Assembly (NCBI RefSeq): GCF_009835145.1
Contig: NZ_APKE01000009.1
Location: forward strand, 1 to 43,576
Source: Profundibacterium mesophilum KAUST100406-0324
GTDB lineage: Bacteria > Pseudomonadota > Alphaproteobacteria > Rhodobacterales > Rhodobacteraceae
Length of the DNA: 43,576 bases
Direction of reading: 5' to 3'
Part shown: one piece after another, positions 39,382-43,576 of the stretch
Position numbering within the stretch: position 1 is the first letter of the stretch
Layout of the letters: each line of letters starts with the position of its first letter
Program-made: the position numbers and the translations under genes
Notes under the pieces: generated by a model
What the model saw: the letters and a program-made list of their open reading frames with translations, nothing else
Told to the model about the DNA's origin: nothing
The model's database searches: none

Positions 39382-40373
39382 GTCTCGAGCACCTCGGGAT
39401 TGACGGCGTGGCGCGGCCGCTTGCCAGAAAGAAAGGCGATGATCTCATCGGCGGCCTCGGCTGCAATCTGGCGGCGCACCTCGCTGACTGCCGATCCGAT
39501 ATGCGGTGTCAGAACCGTTTGGTCACAGGCGAGGAGCGCTGGATGAACTTGCCTTGGCCGATCCGGGCGATGCCAATCCTCCATCTCGAACGTGTCCGCG
39601 GCATAGCCGGCAAGGCGGCCTGTGTTCAGCGCCTCCACGACGGCGGCCTCATCCACCAACGATCCGCGCGCGGGATTGACCAGATAAGTCCCTTGTTTCA
39701 TCGCTGCTAGAAAAGATACATTCACGATGTGCTTGGTCTGGTCCGTCAATGGCAGCGCAAGGATGATGAAGTCAGACAGGCGGGTGAGATCATCGAGCGG
39801 AGCGTACTGCGCATCGAGAGCTTTTTCCGTCGTGGGGTCGAGGCGATTTTCGTCGAAGTAGATGCGCCGGCCTCGAAAACCCGAAAGGAGCCGCATTGTC
39901 TCGCGGCCCACTGCACCGCCGCCGATGATGCCCACGGTCGCGCCTTGCAGGCTGCCACCATAAAAATTGGGCCGCCACCCGGCGAACGTTCCTGACCGTA
40001 GATGCGCGTCTCCCGCACGCATGTTCCGTGCGAGCGCAATGCTGAGGCCAATGGCCAACTCGGCCGTCGGCTCGGTCAAAAGGTTCGGAACATAGGTCAA
40101 CAGCACCCTGGCATCTGTGCAGGCCCGCTGATCAAGATTATCGAAGCCTTTCAATGCGCCGGCAATAATCTTCAATTTGGGGCAGGCGTCCAGAAATGGG
40201 CGGTCGACGCACTCGGTCATGAAGGCCATCAACGCCGATGCATCCGCGCAAGCCGCACGCAATTCGTCGTCGGCGAGTGGATCGCGCCCCTCGCTGGTCA
40301 CGACATCCCCGTGCGCTGAAAGGCGTGCCAGCGTCTCATCTTCGATCCAGTTGGGCACTACAATTTTGACCAT
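39378..40373 (-). CDS. ptxD: NAD-dependent phosphite dehydrogenase
   Basis: A 331-residue D-2-hydroxyacid dehydrogenase-family enzyme that oxidises phosphite to phosphate with NAD. The PtxD hallmarks are present: Lys75 in GALKGFDN, the PTAELAIGL segment, Trp133 and Tyr138 in GWRPNFYGG, Arg236, Glu265 in FEMEDW, His291 in TPHIGSA. These match Lys76, Arg237, Glu266, His292, Trp134 and Tyr139 of Pseudomonas stutzeri PtxD with an offset of one. The Rossmann motif is GIIGGGAVG. Asp174 after the second strand (IYFDENR) replaces the Glu175 that favours NAD over NADP. GYAADTFEMEDW..DRPR is PtxD-specific. It is divergent from the transporter. Confidence 0.95.
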   Translation of the reverse strand: MVKIVVPNWIEDETLARLSAHGDVVTSEGRDPLADDELRAACADASALMAFMTECVDRPFLDACPKLKIIAGALKGFDNLDQRACTDARVLLTYVPNLLTEPTAELAIGLSIALARNMRAGDAHLRSGTFAGWRPNFYGGSLQGATVGIIGGGAVGRETMRLLSGFRGRRIYFDENRLDPTTEKALDAQYAPLDDLTRLSDFIILALPLTDQTKHIVNVSFLAAMKQGTYLVNPARGSLVDEAAVVEALNTGRLAGYAADTFEMEDWHRPDRPRQVHPALLACDQTVLTPHIGSAVSEVRRQIAAEAADEIIAFLSGKRPRHAVNPEVLET

Positions 40374-40494
40374 TATCCAACATCCTTAGCTGCGATTTTC
40401 CAATCACTAACAGCAAGGAACATATATCGCAATATGTAATAAAACTGTCATATATATTGCGTATCAAAGAACTAACAGAAGGAGAATCGGTGCG
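40374..40494. promoter_or_regulatory. Divergent ptx promoter region with LysR-type inverted repeat
   Basis: A 121-bp AT-rich region. CGCAATAT (40428-40435) and ATATTGCG (40454-40461) are inverted arms with an 18-bp spacer, and CTGTCAT (40445-40451) between them equals one half of the PhoB box consensus; the second half is absent. It probably contains both promoters and the PtxE site. Ribosome-binding site AGAAGGAGA precedes ptxA. Confidence 0.55.
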
Positions 40495-41274
40495 ATGGAT
40501 GGGTCAATGAGTATTATGGGACGTGATATTCTGAGCGTCGACGATGTCGAAGTCGTGTACCCGAACGGCACACGCGCACTCAATAAGACCACCTGCCAAT
40601 TCATGGACGGGGAAGTGACCGTCCTTCTTGGTCCGTCGGGCGCCGGTAAGTCTACGCTTCTTCGCACTCTCAACCTGCTGACCCAGCCAAGCGCAGGACA
40701 TATCGTGACATCGGCGGGCCAGCAGTTGAAGTCGCGCCGCGATATCCGGTTTCATCGGCGCGACACCGCCATGATCTTTCAGCAGCACCAACTGATCGGC
40801 CGCCTGAGCGCTCTGCGCAATATCCTCATGGCGCGTCTCGGTCGCCATTCTGTCTGGAGCAGTTTGGCAGGCTTTTCGCGCGCCGAGAAACACCTTGCGC
40901 TGGAATCTCTCAGCCGCGTGGGCCTCTTTGACAAGGCGCTGACACGCTGTGACAGCCTTTCGGGTGGCCAGCAGCAGCGCGTCGGCATTGCGCGCGCGCT
41001 CACGCAGGAGCCAAAGCTGATCCTCGCGGACGAGCCTATCGCATCGCTCGATCCAGCATCTTCGGACCGGGTGATGAAAATCCTCCGCGACGTATGCCGC
41101 GAAGACCGAATTCCCGTCATTGTCAGCCTTCACCAACTCGATTTTGCCAAGGCCTATGCCGATCGCATCATCGGCCTCTGTGATGGTGACATCGTTTTTG
41201 ACGGACCGCCCTCGGCACTGGATAACGCCGCGCTGTCGCGCATCTACGGCGCGCCGGCCGATACGACCAACTGA
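40495..41274 (+). CDS. ptxA: Phosphite/phosphonate ABC transporter ATPase
   Basis: A 259-residue PhnC/PtxA-type ATPase. Walker A is GPSGAGKST (46-54), the Q-loop MIFQQHQL, the signature LSGGQQQ (155-161), Walker B LILADEP (175-181), with His213 as the H-loop. The [18 protein letters not shown] segment is typical of PhnC. ATG 40495 has AGAAGGAGA 8-16 bases upstream; further in-frame ATGs (40507, 40516) are possible. It powers uptake of phosphite by PtxBC. It is divergent from ptxD and lies 11 bases before ptxB. Confidence 0.93.
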   Translation: MDGSMSIMGRDILSVDDVEVVYPNGTRALNKTTCQFMDGEVTVLLGPSGAGKSTLLRTLNLLTQPSAGHIVTSAGQQLKSRRDIRFHRRDTAMIFQQHQLIGRLSALRNILMARLGRHSVWSSLAGFSRAEKHLALESLSRVGLFDKALTRCDSLSGGQQQRVGIARALTQEPKLILADEPIASLDPASSDRVMKILRDVCREDRIPVIVSLHQLDFAKAYADRIIGLCDGDIVFDGPPSALDNAALSRIYGAPADTTN

Positions 41275-41285
41275 TCTTTCAACTC

Positions 41286-42173
41286 TTGGAGACTGCCATG
41301 AAGAATATCGCAACTCTCACCGCCATGCTGCTGGCCTCAACAGCCGCATTCGCAGCAGGCGATTATGATCCGGACACTTTGCGCGTCGCGCTGCTTCCTG
41401 ATGAAAACGCCTCGACCGTGATCCAGGATAACAAGCCGCTGGCCGCGTATCTTGAAGAGAAGCTCGGCAAGGATATCGAACTGATCGTCACGACCGATTA
41501 CTCTTCGATGATCGAGGCGATGCGCTTTGGCCGCGTGGATGTCGCGTATTTTGGGCCGGCCTCCTACACCATCGCCAAGGCCAAGATGGCGGATGGCGAT
41601 CTGGACATCGAGCCGTTCGCCGCGCGCGTGACGGATGGAAGCACCACCTACCAGTCTGTCCTCATTGCCAATGTCGAAAGCGGTATCGACTCGATCGACG
41701 ATATCGAAGGGTCGGGCATCGATGTGGCTTTTGGCGATCAGGCATCCACCTCGAGCCACTTCGCGCCGAAATACACGATGATGCTCGAAGGCGTGACGGA
41801 GGGCGATGACTATACCCAGAACTTCACGGGCGCGCACGACGCGGTGGCGCGCAACGTCGAGCTGGGCAATGCCGCTGTCGGCGGTCTGAGCCGTCCGATC
41901 TACGAGAGCCTGCTGGCCAAGGGGTCGGTTGATGCATCGAAGCTGATTGTCATCGGTTACTCCGCCGATATCCCACAATATCCTTGGGTTATGCGCACCG
42001 ACATGACCGAGGCGCTTGAAGACTCAATCAAGGACGCCTTCCTGACGCTGGAGCCAGGGACCGACGCGGGCGATGCAGTCCTGACGCCGTTCAAGGCCGA
42101 CGGGTTCGCAGCAATCACGGATGCCGACTACGACATCATCCGTGACATCCGCAAGAACCTGCAAGCCGACTGA
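41286..42173 (+). CDS. ptxB: Phosphite-binding periplasmic protein
   Basis: A 295-residue PhnD/PtxB-type binding protein with signal peptide 1-19 (MKNIATLTAMLLASTAAFA). Features are DTLRVALLPDENASTVI, IELIVTTDYSSMIEAMRFGR, VAYFGPASY and the ligand-binding helix QASTSSHFAPKY with VAFGD before it. Tyr, Ser and Thr at these loops coordinate the oxyanion in PtxB/HtxB/PhnD. Substrate preference (phosphite versus other phosphonates) cannot be read here; the linked ptxD argues for phosphite. GGAG precedes the ATG at 41286. Confidence 0.92.
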   Translation: METAMKNIATLTAMLLASTAAFAAGDYDPDTLRVALLPDENASTVIQDNKPLAAYLEEKLGKDIELIVTTDYSSMIEAMRFGRVDVAYFGPASYTIAKAKMADGDLDIEPFAARVTDGSTTYQSVLIANVESGIDSIDDIEGSGIDVAFGDQASTSSHFAPKYTMMLEGVTEGDDYTQNFTGAHDAVARNVELGNAAVGGLSRPIYESLLAKGSVDASKLIVIGYSADIPQYPWVMRTDMTEALEDSIKDAFLTLEPGTDAGDAVLTPFKADGFAAITDADYDIIRDIRKNLQAD

Positions 42174-42197
42174 GAATGCCCGAACTAGGAGACCGCC

Positions 42198-43022
42198 ATG
42201 ACCCGCCTCTTGACTGCCCAGCCTGCGCTGACCAACGCTGAAGATGTGCTGGCCGAGGACAGCAAGGGGCGGCGAAAGCTGCTCCTTCAAATCGCCGTAG
42301 TCGCCGCGATCGTCATTGTATCGCTATGGATGACCGGGATGCTAGATCGGAGCCGGTTGACCAGCGGCTTGCCGGCTATCGGTATCCTCGGCACTGAGAT
42401 GTTCCCGCCGGATTTCGGCCGTTGGCGCGACTGGGTAGGACCCCTTGTCGAGACGCTGGCTATGTCTATCGCCGGCACGGCGCTGGCGGTCGCTCTCTCT
42501 TTGCCACTGGGCTTCTTGGCCGCACGGAACACATCGCCCAACAAGGTTATCTACCAAGTCTCGCGGGTCGTCCTGAATACGCTTCGCTCGATCCCAGAAT
42601 TGATCATGGGTATAATTTTCGTTGCAGCTGTAGGGTTTGGCATGTTGCCTGGTGTTTTGGCCCTTGGCCTCCATTCGGTTGGAATGGTCGGAAAATTCTT
42701 TGCGGAGGCCATCGAGCACGCGCATCCTGCACCGATTGAAGCGACCGAGGCGTCAGGAGCCACGTCAATGCAAGTCATCCTGCATGGCGTCCTGCCTCAA
42801 GTCTTTCCGCAATTCGCAGATGTGAGCATGTATCGCTGGGAATATAATTTTCGAGCCTCGACCGTCATGGGTATGGTTGGTGCAGGCGGTATCGGCACTG
42901 AGCTCGTCGGCTCGCTCCGCCTTCTGGACTACCCACAGGTGTCAGCGGTTTTGCTGGTCATCCTCGCCTGTGTGACCGTTGTGGATATACTCAGCAATAT
43001 GCTCCGTGCGAAGTTCCGGTGA
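42198..43022 (+). CDS. ptxC: Phosphite ABC transporter permease
   Basis: A 274-residue PhnE/PtxC-type permease. TM segments are at about 29-48 (LLLQIAVVAAIVIVSLWMTG), 83-105, 130-150, 160-180, 215-235 and 245-262. The EAA loop is EATEASGATSMQVILHGVLP, followed by NFRASTVMGMVGAGGIG. BPD_transp_1 domain, normal length for PhnE. It follows ptxB after 24 bases. No terminator is evident within the next 60 bases. It completes the ptx cassette. Confidence 0.93.
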   Translation: MTRLLTAQPALTNAEDVLAEDSKGRRKLLLQIAVVAAIVIVSLWMTGMLDRSRLTSGLPAIGILGTEMFPPDFGRWRDWVGPLVETLAMSIAGTALAVALSLPLGFLAARNTSPNKVIYQVSRVVLNTLRSIPELIMGIIFVAAVGFGMLPGVLALGLHSVGMVGKFFAEAIEHAHPAPIEATEASGATSMQVILHGVLPQVFPQFADVSMYRWEYNFRASTVMGMVGAGGIGTELVGSLRLLDYPQVSAVLLVILACVTVVDILSNMLRAKFR

Positions 43023-43146
43023 TTTAAGCAGATGCCAAGGTGATTTGCTCGAACAATGAGCCATCACCTCAACGGTTCAGTTTTCTTTCATGCCAGCTTG
43101 TTGCATGGGTCAAAATATGGGTGCAGGCGCCCCTTTCCCCGAACGA

Positions 43147-43500
43147 CTATGCGGCACGTTTGAAGACCGCATGACCGAGGCGGGTCATGCGGTTGAGGGT
43201 CTTTGTGGCGCCCGATCTGGGCTTCGACGAGGGCTCTGCGATTGTATCCCGTTGCTGACTACCCTGCCATTCGGCCATGCTCGGCGATATGCTCTATGTG
43301 AGCGTTGCGCCCATCGCGTAGGCCGGGAACAGCGGTAATTAGTGGCGGGATGGTGATCTCGACATCGGGTCAGAACTTTTGGGTCAAGCAATCGGAAACT
43401 ACGGTGCCATCATAAGCGGCGTCCGCCAGAACGCGGGTCACCTAGCTTGCGATCCCCACGATGAGGTCGGGCAAGGCGGTTTCGTCGCCGATTGTATAGG
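43147..43500 (-). pseudogene. IS5-family transposase remnant
   Basis: Minus-strand translation in pieces: YTIGDETALPDLIVGIAS, stop, VTRVLADAAYDGTVVSDCLT, ITIPPLITAVPGL, NAHIEHIAEHGRMA, NRRALVEAQIGRHK, then KTLNRMTRLGHAVFKRAA ending at TAG 43147-43149. This is the C-terminal half of an IS5/IS1182-like DDE transposase, with in-frame stops, frameshifts and a deletion in the region before KTLNRM. It flanks the ptx cassette on the right. Confidence 0.8.
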
Positions 43501-43536
43501 GCGGTTGCAAATTAGGCCACGGTAGCGCCGGTATTT

Positions 43537-43576
43537 TGCCGGGGCGGGCGGCGCAAAAGTCGTCCACTTTTGCTCT
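43537..43576. mobile_element. IS21-family-like terminal repeat (start of an element to the right)
   Basis: TGCCGGGGCGGGCGGCGCAA then AAGTCGTCCACTTTTGC resembles the minus-strand reading of 81-45 (TGTCAAGGGCGGTGCAAAAT...). It points into the missing right side. A repeated CGTCCACTTTTGC unit follows, as in IS21 ends. The element boundary is set at TG (43537) by similarity. Confidence 0.55.

Overview
The window looks like most of a RepABC-type plasmid of a marine alphaproteobacterium of the Rhodobacterales (Roseobacter group). This rests on the repABC operon, on high-GC backbone genes typical of roseobacter plasmids (an ArdC-like protein, a large ParB-like protein, DUF1403 and ScpB) and on the overall protein style. 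Both edges carry short sequences resembling ends of an IS21-family element, pointing outward. The fragment may therefore be a replicon opened, or an assembly broken, at a repeated IS21 copy.

Left arm (1-11.3 kb), visibly less GC-rich than the rest. It holds a broken PepSY gene cut by the IS21-like end; an intact PepSY / response regulator / histidine kinase operon; an IS3 remnant; and an ECF sigma / anti-sigma pair divergent from a secreted DUF4399 protein. A tight operon follows: Asp/Asn beta-hydroxylase-like dioxygenase, alpha/beta hydrolase, P-loop NTPase and ABC exporter. Next come a lipoprotein, the decaying tail of a second histidine kinase, and a VIT1/CCC1-family metal transporter. The sigma / oxygenase / hydrolase / NTPase / exporter block is the least explained locus and could be a small-molecule or peptide modification and export system.

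Middle (11.5-24.5 kb), GC-rich. Plasmid accessory genes (an ArdC-like protein that has lost its protease core, and two small unknowns) are followed by an extracytoplasmic flavin/heme redox and metal-handling locus. A minus-strand operon encodes PepSY protein, DUF2271 protein, a PepSY-flavodoxin-FNR reductase, the flavinyltransferase ApbE, a P1B-type metal ATPase, VIT1/CCC1 and a small membrane protein. Beside it lie a PepSY / ferric-reductase-like pair and a divergent two-component system. A 17-bp motif with CTGA half-sites 11 bp apart occurs upstream of all three transcription units and is a candidate operator for that regulator.

Replication and maintenance (24.7-31 kb): a disrupted ParB-like gene, two parS-like palindromes, repC, a counter-transcribed RNA with a strong terminator, repB and repA (all three minus strand), then a VapBC-type toxin-antitoxin pair.

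Recombination region (31-38.4 kb): a broken serine resolvase, a tyrosine integrase flanked by two inverted repeats, a divergent DUF1403-ScpB pair, and a tniA-tniB-tniQ transposition operon whose tniA lost its 5' end to an IS110-family fragment. An IS6-family tail follows.

Right arm (38.5-43 kb): a complete phosphite uptake and oxidation cassette. ptxD (phosphite dehydrogenase) and ptxE (LysR regulator) diverge from ptxA-ptxB-ptxC (ABC transporter). It is bracketed by IS6 and IS5 remnants and offers an alternative phosphorus source. No tRNA, rRNA or CRISPR was seen.
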